Part shown: positions 9,192 through 20,744 of the stretch, piece by piece
How the letters are laid out: each line of letters starts with the position of its first letter
How positions within the stretch are numbered: the first letter of the stretch is position 1
NCBI GenBank assembly: GCA_964058805.1
Contig: CAXKVV010000845.1
Span: 1 to 21,910, forward strand
Direction: 5' to 3'
Source: Schoenoplectus triqueter
Taxonomy: Eukaryota > Streptophyta > Magnoliopsida > Poales > Cyperaceae
DNA: 21,910 bases
Translations under genes and position numbers: made by a program
Notes under the pieces: model-generated
The model's database searches: none
What the model was told of the DNA's origin: nothing
What the model saw: the letters and a program-made list of their open reading frames with translations, nothing else

Positions 9192-9721
9192 ATGTTTTGC
9201 GCTCCCGAAATCGTTTGAGGCAGTGCGGAGGGCGTCGGGTCCCGTTTTCATGTTTTGCGCTCCCGGACTCGTTTTCGACGGTTCCGTGGGCGTCGGGTCC
9301 CGTTTTCAAGTTTTTCGCTCCCGGACTCGTTTTCGGCGGTTCCGAGGGCGTCGGGTCCCGTTTTCATGTTTTGCGCTCCCGGACACATTTTCGGCGGTGC
9401 GGAGGGCGTCGGGTCCCGTTTTCATGTTTTGCGCTCCCGGACTCGTGTTCGGCGGTTCCGGGCGTGTCGGGTCTCGTTTTCTTGATTTGCGCTTCCGGAC
9501 TCGTTTTCGGCGGTTCCGAGCACGTCGGGTCTCGTTTTCATGTTTTGCGCTCCCGAAATCGTTTGAGGCAGTGCGGAGGGCGTCGGGTCCCGTTTTCATG
9601 TTTTGCGCTCCCGGACTCGTTTTCGGCGGTTCCGAGGGCGTCGGGTCCCCCTTTCTTATTTTGCCCTCCCGGACTGATTTTGCGGCGGTTCCGAGGGCGT
9701 CGGGTCCCCCTTTCTTATTTT
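8503..9721 (+). repeat. 21-monomer segment carrying the 348-bp hexamer triplication
   Basis: It begins with m1 at 8503 (tail ccccttttcatatttt), contains the three 348-bp hexamers (8561-9604), and closes with m13 (9605) and m14 (9663) before m1 at 9722. The spacing of 1219 bp is 21 x 58 + 1. Relative to the reference order the m4-m9 stretch is largely replaced, and m10-m12 types are repeated three times inside the hexamers. Confidence 0.75.
8561..9604 (+). repeat. 348-bp hexamer, three tandem copies
   Basis: A six-monomer block (m2, consensus, acacg or acaca copy, m10-like with gggcgtgtcgg and cttgattt tail, m11, m12) is repeated at 8561-8908, 8909-9256 and 9257-9604. Copies 1 and 2 differ at about three positions by eye (catgcttt versus catgtttt, acacttttt versus acacgtttt, gagcacg versus gagcgcg). 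Copy 3 differs at about six positions, mostly in its m10 monomer, which keeps actcgtgttcggcgg where copies 1 and 2 have a ttctgctg change. This is a recently amplified secondary higher-order unit nested in the array. Confidence 0.88.
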
Positions 9722-11217
9722 GCTCTCCAGGACACGGTTTCGGCGGTGCGGAGGGCGTCAGGTCCCATTTTCATATTTTGCGCTCCCGGACTCGTTTTCG
9801 ATGGTTCCGTGGGTGTCGGGTCCAGTTTTCAAGTTTTGCGCTCCCGGACTCGTTTTCGGCGGTTCCGAGGGCGTCGGGTCCCGTTTTCATGTTTTGCGCT
9901 CCCGGACACGTTTTCGGCGGTGCGGAGGGCGTCGGGTCCCTTTTTCATGTTTTGCGCTCCAATTCTCGTTTTCGACGGTACAGACGGCGTCGGGTCCCGT
10001 TTTCATGTTTTGCGCTCCTGGACTCGTTTTCGACGGTTCCGAGGGCGTCCGGTCCCTCTTTCATATTTTGCGCTCCCGGACTGATTTGCGGCGGTGCGGA
10101 GGGCGTCGGGTCCCATTTTAATGTTTTGCGCTCCCGAACACATTTTCGGCGGTGCGGAGGGCGTCGGGTCCCATTTTCATGTTTTGCGCTCCAATTCTCG
10201 TTTTCGACGGTACAGACGGCGTCGAGTCCCGTTTTCATGTTTTGCGCTCCCGGACTCGTTTTCGGCGGTCCCGAGGGCGTCTGGTCCCGCTTTCATATTT
10301 TGCGCTCCCGGACTGATTTGCGGCGGCGCGGAGGGCGTCGGGTCCCGTTTTCATGTTTTGCGCTCCCGGACTCGTTTTCGGCGATTCCGAGGGCGTCGGG
10401 TCCCCCTTTCATATTTTGCACTCCCGAACTGATTTTACGGCGGTGCGGAGGGCCGTCGGGTCCCGTTTTCATGTTTTACGCTCCCGGACACGGTTTCGGC
10501 GGTGCGGAGGGCGTCGGGTCCCGTTTTCTTGTTTTGCGCTCCCGGACACGGTTTCGTCGGTGCGGAGGGCGTCGGGTCCCATTTTCATATTTTGCGCTCC
10601 CAGACTCGTTTTCGACGTTTCCGTGGGCGTCGGGTCCCGTTTTCAAGTTTTGCGCTCCCGAACTCATTTTCGGCGGTTCCGAGGGCGTCGGGTCCCATTT
10701 TCATGTTTTGCGCTCCCGGACACGTTTTCGGCGGTGCGGAGGGCGTCGGGTCCCATTTTTATGTTTTGCGCTCCCGGACACATTTTCGGCGGTGCGGAGG
10801 GCGTCGGGTCCCATGTTCATGTTTTGCGCTCCAAGACTCGTTTTCGACGGTACAGACGGCGTCGGGTCCCGTTTTCATGTTTTGCGCTCCCGGACACGTT
10901 TTCGGCGGTTCCGAGGGCGTTCGGTCCCGCTTTCATATTTTGCGCTCCCGGACTGATTTGCGGCGGTGCGGAAGGCGTCGGGTCCCGTTTTCATGTGTTG
11001 CGCTCCCGGACACGTTTTCGGCGGTGCGGAGGGCGTCGGGTCCCGTTTTCATGTTTTGCGCTCCCGAACTCGTTTTCTGCGGTTCCGGGCGTGTCGGGTC
11101 TCGTTTTCTTGATTTGCGCTTCCGGACTCGTTTTCGGCGGTTCCGAGCGCGTCGGGTCTCGTTTTCATGTTTTGCGCTCCCGAAATCGTTTGAGGCAGTG
11201 CGGAGGGCGTCGGATCC
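9722..11217 (+). repeat. Rearranged satellite segment between the hexamers and the 2.7-kb block
   Basis: m1 at 9722, 10478, 10536 (two m1 copies in a row, 58 bp apart) and then 11581. Ordered pieces m6-m8 recur at about 9954-10128 and 10186-10360. One monomer near 10453 carries an inserted C (ggccgtcggg). No full reference unit is present. I see nothing other than satellite monomers here. Confidence 0.75.
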
Positions 11218-13898
11218 CGTTTTCATGTTTTGCGCTCCCGGACTCGTTTTCGGCGGTTCCGAGGGCGTCGGGTCCCCCTTTCAAATTTTGCACTCCCGGA
11301 CTCGTGTTCGGCGGTTCCGAGCGCGTCGGGTCTCGTTTTCTTTATTTGCGCTCCCGGACTCGTTTTCGGCGGTTCCGAGGGCGTCGGGTCTCGTTTTCAT
11401 GTTTTGCGCTCCCGAAATCGTTTGGGGCAGTGCGGAGGGCATCGGGTCCCGTTTTCATGTTTTGCGCTCCCGGACTCGTTTTCGGCGGTTCTGAGGGCGT
11501 CGGGTCCCCCTTTCTTATTTTACGCTCCCGGACTGATTTTGCGGCGGTTCCGAGGGCGTCGGGTCCCCCATTCTTATTTTGCGCTCCCGGACACGATTTC
11601 GGCGTTGCGGAGGGCGTCAGGTCCCATTTTCATATTTTGCGCTCCCGGACTCGTTTTCGACGGTTCCGTGGGCGTCGGGTCCCGTTTTCAAGTTTTGCGC
11701 TCCCGGACTCGTTTTCGGCGGTTCCGAGGGCGTCGGGTCCCGTTTTCATGTTTTGCGCTCTCGGACACGTTTTCGGCGGTGCGGAGGGCGTCGGGTCCCA
11801 TTTTCATGTTTTGCGCTCCAAGACTCGTTTTCGACGGTACAGACGGCGTCGGGTCCCGTTTTCATGATTTGCGCTCCCCGACTCGTTTTCGACGGTTCCG
11901 AGGGCATCAGGTCCCGCTTTCAGATTTTGCGCTCCCGGACTGATTTGCGGCGGTGCGGAGGGCGTCGGGTCCCGTTTTCATGTTGTGCGCTCCCGGACTC
12001 GTTTTCGGCGGTTCCGAGGGCGTCGGGTCCCCATTTCATATTTTGCGCTCCCGGACTGATTTTGCGGCGGTGCGGAGGGCGTCGGGTCCCGTTTTCATGT
12101 TTTGCGCTCCCGGACATGGTTTCGGCGGTGCGGAGGGCGTCGGGTCCCATTTTCATATTTTGCGCTCCCGGACTCGTTTTCGACGGTTCCGTGGGCGTCG
12201 GGTCCCGTTTTCAAGTTTTGCGCTCCCGGACTCGTTTTCGGCGGTTCCGAGGGCGTCGGGTCCCGTTTTCATGTTTTGCGCTCCCGGACACGTTTTCGGC
12301 GGTGCGGAGGGCGTCGGGTCCCGTTTTCATGTTTTGCGCTCCCGGACTCATTTTCGGCGGTTCCGGGCGTGTCGGGTCTCGTTTTCTTGATTTGCGCTTC
12401 CGGACTCGTTTTCGGCGGTTCCGAGCGCGTCGGGGCTCGTTTTCATGTTTTGCGCTCCCGAAATCGTTTGAGGCAGTGCGGAGGGCGTCGGGTCCCGTTT
12501 TCATGTTTTGCACTCCCGGACTCGTTTTCGGCGGTTCCGAGGGCGTCGGGTCCCCCTTTCTTATTTTGCGCTCCCGGACTGATTTTGCGGCGGTTCCGAG
12601 GGCGTCGGGTCCCCCTTTCTTATTTTGCGCTCCCGGACACGGTTTCGGCGGTGCGGAGGGCGTCGGGTCCCATTTTCATATTTTGCGCTCCCGGACTCGT
12701 TTTCGACGGTTCCGTGGGCGTCGCGTCCGGTTTTCATGTTTTGCGCTCCCGGACACGTTTTCGGCTGTGCAGAGGGCGTCAGGTCCCGTTTTCATGTTTT
12801 GCGCTCCCGGACACGGTTTCGTCGGTGCGGAGGGCGTCGGGTCCCATTTTCATATTTTGCGCTCCCGGACTCGTTTTCGACGTTTCCGTGGGCGTCGGGT
12901 CCCGTTTTCAAGTTTTGCGCTCCCGGACTCGTTTTCGGCGGTTCCGAGGGCGTCGGGTCCCATTTTCATGTTTTGCGCTTCCGGACACGTTTTCGGCGGT
13001 GCGGAGGGCGTCGGGTCCCATTTTGATGTTTTGCGCTCCCGGACACATTTTCGGCGGTGCGGAGGGCGTCGGGTCCCATTTTGATGTTTTGCGCTCCAAG
13101 ACTCGTTTTCGACGGTACAGACGGCGTCGGGTCCCGTTTTCATGTTTTGCGCTCCCGGACTCTTTTTCGGCGGTTCCGAGGGCGTCAGGTCCCCCTTTCA
13201 TATTTTGCGCTCCCGGACTGATTTTGCGGCGGTGCGGAGGGCGTCGGGTCCCGTTTTCATGTGTTGCGCTCCCGGACACGTTTTCGGCTGTGCGGAGGGC
13301 GTCGGGTCCCGTTTTCATGTTTTGCGCTCCCGGACTCGATTTCGGCGGTTCCGAGGGCGTCGGGTCCCGTTTTCATGTTTTGCGCTCCCGGACACTTTTT
13401 CGGCGGTGCGGAGGGCGTCGGGTCCCATTTTAATGTTTTCCGCTCCCGGACACATTTTCGGCGGTGCGCAGGGCGTCGGGTCCCATTTTCATGTTTTGCG
13501 CTCCAAGACTCGTTTTCGACGGTACAGACGGCGTCGGGTCCCGTTTTCATGTTTTGCGCTCCCGGTCTCGTTTTCGGCGGTTCCGAGGGCGTTAGGTCCC
13601 CCTTTCATATTTTGCGCTCCCGGACTGATTTTGCGGTGGTGCGGAGGGCGTCGGGTCCCGTTTTCATGTTTTGCGCTCCCGGACACGGTTTCGGCGGTGC
13701 GGAGGGCGTCGGGTCCCATTTTCATATTTTGCGCTCCCGGACTCGTTTTCGACGGTTCCGTAGGCGTCGGGTCCCGTTTTCAAGTTTTGCGCTCCCGGAC
13801 TCGTTTTCGGCGGTTCCGAGGGCGTCGGGTCCCGTTTTCATGTTTTGCGCTCCCGGACACGTTTTCGGCGGTGCGGAGGGCGTCGGGTCCCGTTTTCA
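11218..13898 (+). repeat. Copy 1 of a 2.6-2.7 kb duplicated block
   Basis: The block matches 17780-20402 in monomer order and in rare variants, for example a ccccctttcaaattttgcac tail near 11270 and 17832, acatgg at 12114 and 18676, and tttcgtcgg near 12812 and 19320. The offset is 6562 bp up to about 12450 and 6504 bp afterwards. The change of 58 bp is one m12 monomer (cccgaaatcgtttgaggcag, from about 12454) present here and absent in copy 2. Scattered single-base differences are visible, so it is older than the identical 1166-bp pair. Confidence 0.85.
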
Positions 13899-14417
13899 TG
13901 TTTTGCGCTCCCGGACTCGTTTTCTACGGTTCCGGGCGTGTCGGGTCTCGTTTTCTTGATTTGCGCTTCCGGACTCGTTTTCGGCGGTTCCGAGGGCGTC
14001 GGGTCCCGTTTTCATGTTTTGCGCTCCCGGACTCGTTTTCGGCGGTTCTGAGGGCGTCGGGTCCCATTTTCATGTTTTGCGCTCCCGGACACGTTTTCGG
14101 CGGTGCGGAGGGCGTCGGGTCCCATTTTTATGTTTTGCGCTCCCGGACACATTTTCGGCGGTGCGGAGGGCGTCGGGTCCCATTTTGATGTTTTGCGCTC
14201 CCGGACACGTTTTCGGCGGTGCGGAGGGCGTCGGGTCCCATTTTGATGTTTTGCGCTCCAAGACTCGTTTTCGACGGTACAGACGGCGTCGGGTCCCGTT
14301 TTCATGTTTTGCGCTCCCGGACTCTTTTTCGGCGGTTCCGAGGGCGTCAGGTCCCCCTTTCATATTTTGCGCTCCCGGACTGATTTTGCGGCGGTGCAGA
14401 GGGCGTCGGGTCCCGTT
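12893..14417 (+). repeat. Copy 1 of a tandem duplication of about 1.57 kb
   Basis: It is repeated immediately downstream at 14461-15927 with an offset of 1568 bp (27 monomers plus two 59-bp extras) over most of its length. Shared rare variants include catgtgttgcgc (13259 and 14827), tttccgctcc (13436 and 15004), ggtctcg (13564 and 15132) and ttctacgg (13921 and 15489). Near its end it has one extra m4/m5-like monomer (about 14190-14247) that the second copy lacks. The segment at about 14250-14455 is in turn nearly repeated at 14656-14861, 406 bp or seven monomers on. Confidence 0.8.
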
Positions 14418-14460
14418 TTCATGTGTTGCGCTCCCGGACACGTTTTCGGCTGTGCGGAGG

Positions 14461-15927
14461 GCGTCGGGTCCCGTTTTCAAGTTTTGCGCTCCCGGACTCG
14501 TTTTCGGCGGTTCCGAGGGCGTCGGGTCCCATTTCATGTTTTGCGCTCCCGGACACGTTTTCGGCGGTGCGGAGGGCGTCGGGTCCCATTTTTATGTTTT
14601 GCGCTCCCGGACACATTTTCGGCGGTGCGGAGGGCGTCGGGTCCCATTTTGATGTTTTGCGCTCCAAGACTCGTTTTCGACGGTACAGACGGCGTCGGGT
14701 CCCGTTTTCATGTTTTGCGCTCCCGGACTCTTTTTCGGCGGTTCCGAGGGCGTCAGGTCCCCCTTTCATATTTTGCGCTCCCGGACTGATTTTGCGGCGG
14801 TGCGGAGGGCGTCGGGTCCCGTTTTCATGTGTTGCGCTCCCGGACACGTTTTCGGCTGTGCGGAGGGCGTCGGGTCCCGTTTTCATGTTTTGCGCTCCCG
14901 GACTCGTTTTCGGCGGTTCCGAGGGCGTCGGGTCCCGTTTTCATGTTTTGCGCTCCCGGACACTTTTTCGGCGGTGCGGAGGGCGTCGGGTCCCATTTTA
15001 ATGTTTTCCGCTCCCGGACACATTTTCGTAGGTGCGCAGGGCGTCGGGTCCCATTTTCATGTTTTGCGCTCCAAGACTCGTTTTCGACGGTACAGACGGC
15101 GTCGGGTCCCGTTTTCATGTTTTGCGCTCCCGGTCTCGTTTTCGGCGGTTCCGAGGGCGTTCGGTCCCCCTTTCATATTTTGCGCTCCCGGACTGATTTT
15201 GCGGCGGTGCGGAGGGCGTCGGGTCCCGTTTTCATGTTTTGCGCTCCCGGACACAGTTTCGGCGGTGCGGAGGGCGTCGGGTCCCATTTTCATATTTTGC
15301 GCTCCCGGACTCGTTTTCGACGGTTCCGTAGGCGTCGGGTCCCGTTTTCAAGTTTTGCGCTCCCGGACTCGTTTTCGGCGGTTCCGAGGGCGTCGGGTCC
15401 CGTTTTCATGTTTTGCGCTCCCGGACACGTTTTCGGCGGTGCGGAGGGCGTCGGGTCCCGTTTTCATGTTTTGCGCTCCCGGACTCGTTTTCTACGGTTT
15501 CGGGCGTATCGGGTCTCGTTTTCTTGATTTGCGCTTCCGGACTCGTTTTCGGCGGTTCCGAGGGCGTCGGGTCCCGTTTTCATGTTTTGCGCTCCCGGAC
15601 TCGTTTTCGGCGGTTCTGAGGGCGTCGGGTCCCATTTTCATGTTTTGCGCTCCCGGACACGTTTTCGGCGGTGCGGAGGGCGTCGGGTCCCATTTTTATG
15701 TTTTGCGCTCCCGGACACATTTTCGGCGGTGCGGAGGGCGTCGGGTCCCATTTTGATGTTTTGCGCTCCAAGACTCGTTTTCGACGGTACAGACGGCGTC
15801 GGGTCCCGTTTTCATGTTTTGCGCTCCCGGACTCGTTTTCGGCGGTTCCGAGGGCGTCAGGTCCCCCTTTCATATTTTGCGCTCCCGGACTGATTTTGCG
15901 GCGGTGCGGAGGGCGTCGGGTCCCGTT
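14461..15927 (+). repeat. Copy 2 of a tandem duplication of about 1.57 kb
   Basis: It follows copy 1 directly. It carries a one-base deletion near 14531 (cccatttcatg instead of cccattttcatg), which makes a 57-bp monomer, plus substitutions such as ttttcgtaggtgcgc near 15024 and gggcgtatcgg near 15505. It ends by divergence at about 15928, where it has catgttttgcgc and copy 1 has catgtgttgcgc. Confidence 0.8.
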
Positions 15928-16111
15928 TTCATGTTTTGCGCTCCCGGACACGGTTTCGGCGTTGCGGAGGGCGTCGGGTCCCGTTTTCATGTTTTGCGCT
16001 CCCGGACACGGTTTCGGCGGTGCGGAGGGCGTCGCGTCCCATTTTCATATTTTGCGCTCCCGGACTCGTTTTCGACGGTTCCGTGGGCGTCGGGTCCCGT
16101 TTTCAAGTTTT

Positions 16112-16343
16112 GCACTCCCGGACTCGTTTTCGGCGGTTCCGAGGGCGTCGGGTCCCGTTTTCATGTTTTGCGCTCTCGGACACGTTTTCGGCGGTTCCGA
16201 GGGCGTCGGGTCCCGTTTTCAAGTTTTGCACTCCCGGACTCGTTTTCGGCGGTTCCGAGGGCGTCGGGTCCCGTTTTCATGTTTTGCGCTCTCGGACACG
16301 TTTTCGGCGGTGCGGAGCGCGTCGGGTCTCGTTTTCATGTTTT
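16112..16343 (+). repeat. 116-bp dimer duplication with a hybrid monomer
   Basis: A two-monomer block starting gcactcccgg occurs at 16112-16227 and again at 16228-16343. The second monomer of the first copy (16170) begins as an acacg monomer with the rare gcgctctcgg start, but continues with ttccgaggg and a caagtttt tail, so it is a hybrid of an acacg and a consensus/m2 monomer. The second dimer keeps the expected gtgcggag. This is a small-scale unequal exchange caught at the dimer level. Confidence 0.75.
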
Positions 16344-17189
16344 GCGCTCCCGGACTCGTTTTCGGCGGTTCTGAGGGCGTCGGGTCCCCCTTTCTTATTT
16401 TGCGCTCCCGGACACGGTTTCGGCGGTGCGGAGGGCGTCGGGTCCCATTTTCATATTTTGCGCTCCCGGACTCGTTTTCGACGGTACCGTGGGCGTCGGG
16501 TCCCGTTTTCAAGTTTTGCGCTGCCGGACTCGTTTTCGGCGGTTCCGAGGGCGTCGGGTCCCGTTTTCATGTTTTGCGCTCCCGGACACGTTTTCGGCGG
16601 TGCGGAGGGCGTCGGGTCCCATTTTAATGTTTTGCGCTCCCGGGCACATTTTCGGCGGTGCGGAGGGCGTCGGGTCCCATTTTCATGTTTTGCGCTCCAA
16701 GACTCGTTTTCGACGGTACAGACGGCGTCGGGTCCCGTTTTCATGTTTTGCGCTCCCGGACTCGTTTTCGGCGGTTCTGAGGGCGTCAGGTCCCGCTTTC
16801 ATATTTTGCGCTCCCGGACACGTTTTCGGCGGTGCGGAGGGCGTCGGGTCCCGTTTTCATGTTTTGCGCTCCCGGACTCGTTTTCCGCGGTTCCGGGCGT
16901 GTCGGGTCTCATTTTCTTGATTTGCGCTTCCGGACTCGTTTTCGGCGGTTCCGAGCGCGTCGGGTCTCGTTTTCATGTTTTGCGCTCCCGGACTCGTTTT
17001 CGGCGGTTCCGAGGGCGTCGGGTCCCTCTTTCTTATTTTGCGCTCCCGGACACGGTTTCGGCGGTGCGGAGGGCGTCGGGTCCCATTTTCATATTTTGCG
17101 CTCCCGGACTCGTTTTCGACGGTACCGTGGGTGTCGGGTCCAGTTTTCAAGTTTTGTGCTCCCGGACTCGTTTTCGGCGGTTCCGAGGG

Positions 17190-17779
17190 CGTCGGGTCCC
17201 ATTTTCATATTTTGCGCTCCCGGACTCGTTTTCGACGGTTCCGTGGGCGTCGGGTCCAGTTTTCAAGTTTTGCGCTCCCGGACTCTTTTTCGGCGGTTCC
17301 GAGGGCGTCGGGTCCCATTTTCATGTTTTGCGCTCCCGGACACGTTTTCGGCGGTGCGGAGGGCGTCGGGTCCCATTTTAATGTTTTGCGCTCCCGGACA
17401 CATTTTCGGCGGTGCGGAGGGCGTCGGGTCCCATTTTCATGTTTTGCGCTCCAATTCTCGTTTTCGACGGTACAGACGGCGTCGGGTCCCGTTTTCATGT
17501 TTTGCGCTCCCGGACTCGTTTTCGGCGGTTCCGAGGGCGTCCGGTCCCGCTTTCATATTTTGCGCTCCCGGACTGATTTGCGGCGGTGCGGAGGGCGTCG
17601 GGTCCTGTTTTCATGTTTTGCGCTCCGAGACTCGTTTTCGGCGGTTCCTAGGGCGTCGGGTCCCGTTTTCATGTTTTGCGCTCCCGGACTAGTTTTCGGC
17701 GATGCGGAGGGCGTCGGGTCCCGTTTTCATGTTTTGCGCTCCCGGACACGTTTTCGGCGGTGCAGAGGGCGTCGGGTGC
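17190..17779 (+). repeat. m2-m8 segment related to 1534-1997 and, in part, to 20403-20744
   Basis: m2 17214, m3 17272, m4 17330, m5 17388, m6 17446 (the aattctcg variant), m7 17504, m8 17562 and the gcgctccgag/ttcctaggg monomer 17620 follow the same order as 1534 to 1940, at a constant offset of 15,680 bp. The m6-m8 part and the irregular monomer also recur at 20409, 20467, 20525 and 20583. The preceding stretch 15928-17189 is further rearranged monomers of the same subtypes, including the dimer at 16112 and ordered m1-m7 pieces at 16402-16807. Confidence 0.72.
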
Positions 17780-20402
17780 CGTTTTCATGTTTTGCGCTCC
17801 CGGACTCGTTTTCGGCGGTTCCGAGGGCGTCGGGTCCCCCTTTCAAATTTTGCACTCCCGGACTCGTGTTCGGCGGTTCCGAGGGCGTCGGGTCTCGTTT
17901 TCTTTATTTGCGCTCCCGGACTCGTTTTCGGCGGTTCCGAGGGCGTCGGGTCTCGTTTTCATATTTTGCGCTCCCGAAATCGTTTGGGGCAGTGCGGAGG
18001 GCATCGGGTCCCGTTTTCATGTTTTGCGCTCCCGGACTCGTTTTCGGCGGTTCTGAGGGCGTCGGGTCCCCCTTTCTTATTTTACTCTCCCGGACTGATT
18101 TTGCGGCGGTTCCGAGGGCGTCGGGTCCCCCATTCTTATTTTGCGCTCCCGAACACGGTTACGGCGTTGCTGAGGGCGTCGGGTCCCATTTTCATATTTT
18201 GCGCTCCCGGACTCGTTTTCGACGGTTCCGTGGGCGTCGGGTCCCGTTTTCAAGTTTTGCGCTCCCGGACTCGTTTTCGGCGGTTCCGAGGGCGTCGGGT
18301 CCCGTTTTCATGTTTTGCGCTCTCGGACACGTTTTCGGCGGTGCGGAGGGCGTCGGGTCCCATTTTCATGTTTTGCGCTCCAAGACTCGTTTTCGACGGT
18401 ACAGACGGCGTCGGGTCCCGTTTTCATGTTTTGCGCTCCCCGACTCGTTTTCGACGGTTCCGAGGGCATCAGGTCCCGCTTTCATATTTTGCGCTCCCGG
18501 ACTGATTTGCGGCGGTGCGGAGGGCGTCGGGTCCCGTTTTCATGTTTTGCGCTCCCGGACTCGTTTTCGGCGGTTCTGAGGGCGTCGGGTCCCCATTTCA
18601 TATTTTGCGCTCCCGGACTGATTTTGCGGCGGTGCGGAGGGCGTCGGGTCCCGTTTTCATGTTTTGCGCTCCCGGACATGGTTTCGGCGGTGCGGAGGGC
18701 GTCGGGTCCCATTTTCATATTTTGCGCTCCCGGACTCGTTTTCGACGGTTCCGTGGGCGTCGGGTCCCGTTTTCAAGTTTTGCGCTCCCGGACTCGTTTT
18801 CGGCGGTTCTGAGGGCGTCGGGTCCCGTTTTCATGTTTTGCGCTCCCGGACACGTTTTCGGCGGTGCGGAGGGTGTCGGGTCCCGTTTTCATGTTTTGCG
18901 CTCCCGGACTCATTTTCGGCGGTTCCGGGCGTGTCGGGTCTCGTTTTCTTGATTTGATCTTCCGGACTCGTTTTCGGCGGTTCCGAGCGCGTCGGGTCCC
19001 GTTTTCATGTTTTGCACTCCCGGACTCATTTTCGGCGGTTCCGAGGGCGTCGGGTCCCCCTTTCTTATTTTGCGCTCCCGGACTGATTTTGCGGCGGTTC
19101 CGAGGGCGTCGGGTCCCCCTTTCTTATTTTGCGCTCCCGGACACGGTTTCGGCGGTGCGGAGGGCGTCGGGTCCCATTTTCATATTTTGCGCTCCCGGAC
19201 TCGTTTTCGACGGTTCCGTGGGCGTCGGGTCCGGTTTTCATGTTTTGCGCTCCCGGACACGTTTTCGGCTGTGCAGAGGGCGTCGGGTCCCGTTTTCATG
19301 TTTTGCGCTCCCGGACACGGTTTCGTCGGTGCGGAGGGCGTCGGGTCCCATTTTCATATTTCGCGCTCCCGGACTCGTTTTCGACGTTTCCGTGGGCGTC
19401 GGGTCCCGTTTTCAAGTTTTGCGCTCCCGGACTCGTTTTCGGCGGTTCCGAGGGCGTCGGGTCCCATTTTCATGTTTTGCGCTCCCGGACACGTTTTCGG
19501 CGGTGCGGAGGGCGTCGGGTCCCATTTTTATGTTTTGCGCTCCCGGACACATTTTCGGCGGTGCGGAGGGCGTCGGGTCCCATTTTGATGTTTTGCGCTC
19601 CAAGACTCGTTTTCGACGGTACAGACGGCGTCGGGTCCCGTTTTCATGTTTTGCGCTCCCGGACTCTTTTTCGGCGGTTCCGAGGGCGTCAGGTCCCCCT
19701 TTCATATTTTGCGCTCCCGGACTGATTTTGCGGCGGTGCGGAGGGCGTCGGGTCCCGTTTTCATGTGTTGCGCTCCCGGACACGTTTTCGGCTGTGCGGA
19801 GGGCGTCGGGTCCCGTTTTCATGTTTTGCGCTCCCGGACTCGTTTTCGGCGGTTCCGAGGGCGTCGGGTCCCGTTTTCATGTTTTGCGCTCCCGGACACT
19901 TTTTCGGCGGTGCGGAGGGCGTCGGGTCCCATTTTAATGTTTTCCGCTCCCGGACACATTTTCGGCGGTGCGCAGGGCGTCGGGTCCCATTTTCATGTTT
20001 TGCGCTCCAAGACTCGTTTTCGACGGTACAGACGGCGTCGGGTCCCGTTTTCATGTTTTGCGCTCCCGGTCTCGTTTTCGGCGGTTCCGAGGGCGTTAGG
20101 TCCCCCTTTCATATTTTGCGCTCCCGGACTGATTTTGCGGCGGTGCGGAGGGCGTCGGGTCCCGTTTTCATGTTTTGCGCTCCCGGACACGGTTTCGGCG
20201 GTGCGGAGGGCGTCGGGTCCCATTTTCATATTTTGCGCTCCCGGACTCGTTTTCGACGGTTCCGTGGGCGTCGGGTCCCGTTTTCAAGTTTTGCGCTCCC
20301 GGACTCGTTTTCGGCGGTTCCGAGGGCGTCGGGTCCCGTTTTCATGTTTTGCGCTCCCGGACACGTTTTCGGCGGTGCGGAGGGCGTCGGGTCCCGTTTT
20401 CA
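17780..20402 (+). repeat. Copy 2 of the 2.6-2.7 kb duplicated block, one monomer shorter
   Basis: This is the counterpart of 11218-13898. Near 18985-19010 the m11-type monomer runs directly into a monomer starting gcactccc, without the m12 monomer that separates them in copy 1, an in-register 58-bp difference. At the right edge the copies part where this one has tttcaagtttt (20399) and copy 1 has tttcatgtttt (13895). Private changes include aacacggttacgg near 18152, where copy 1 has acacgatttcgg, and gatcttccgg near 18957. Confidence 0.85.
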
Positions 20403-20744
20403 AGTTTTGCGCTCCAATTCTCGTTTTCGACGGTACAGACGGCGTCGGGTGCCGTTTTCATGTTTTGCGCTCCCGGACTCGTTTTCGGCGGTTCCGAGGG
20501 CGTCCGGTCACGCTTTCATATTTTGCGCTCCCGGACTGATTTGCGGCGGTGCGGAGGGCGTCGGGTCCCGTTTTCATGTTTTGCGCTCCGAGACTCGTTT
20601 TCGGCGGTTGCTAGGGCGTCGGGTCCCGTTTTCATGTTTTGCGCTCCCGGACTCGTTTTCAGCGGTGCGGAGGGCGTCGGGTCCCGTTTTCATGTTTTGC
20701 GCTCCCGGACACGTTTTCGGCGGTGCGGAGGGCGTCGGGTCCCC

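Noticed and set aside
7450..10956. A forward open frame of 1168 codons, with others of 1044 (5655-8789) and 876 codons (2054-4684)
   Set aside because: All are translations of the satellite. The 58-bp period is 1 modulo 3, so every frame reads the same three peptides in turn with a 58-residue period, and overlapping frames of similar length exist on the same DNA. There is no upstream gene structure, no unique domain, and stops are supplied only by variant monomers (actgat, tttgagg, tttaatg).
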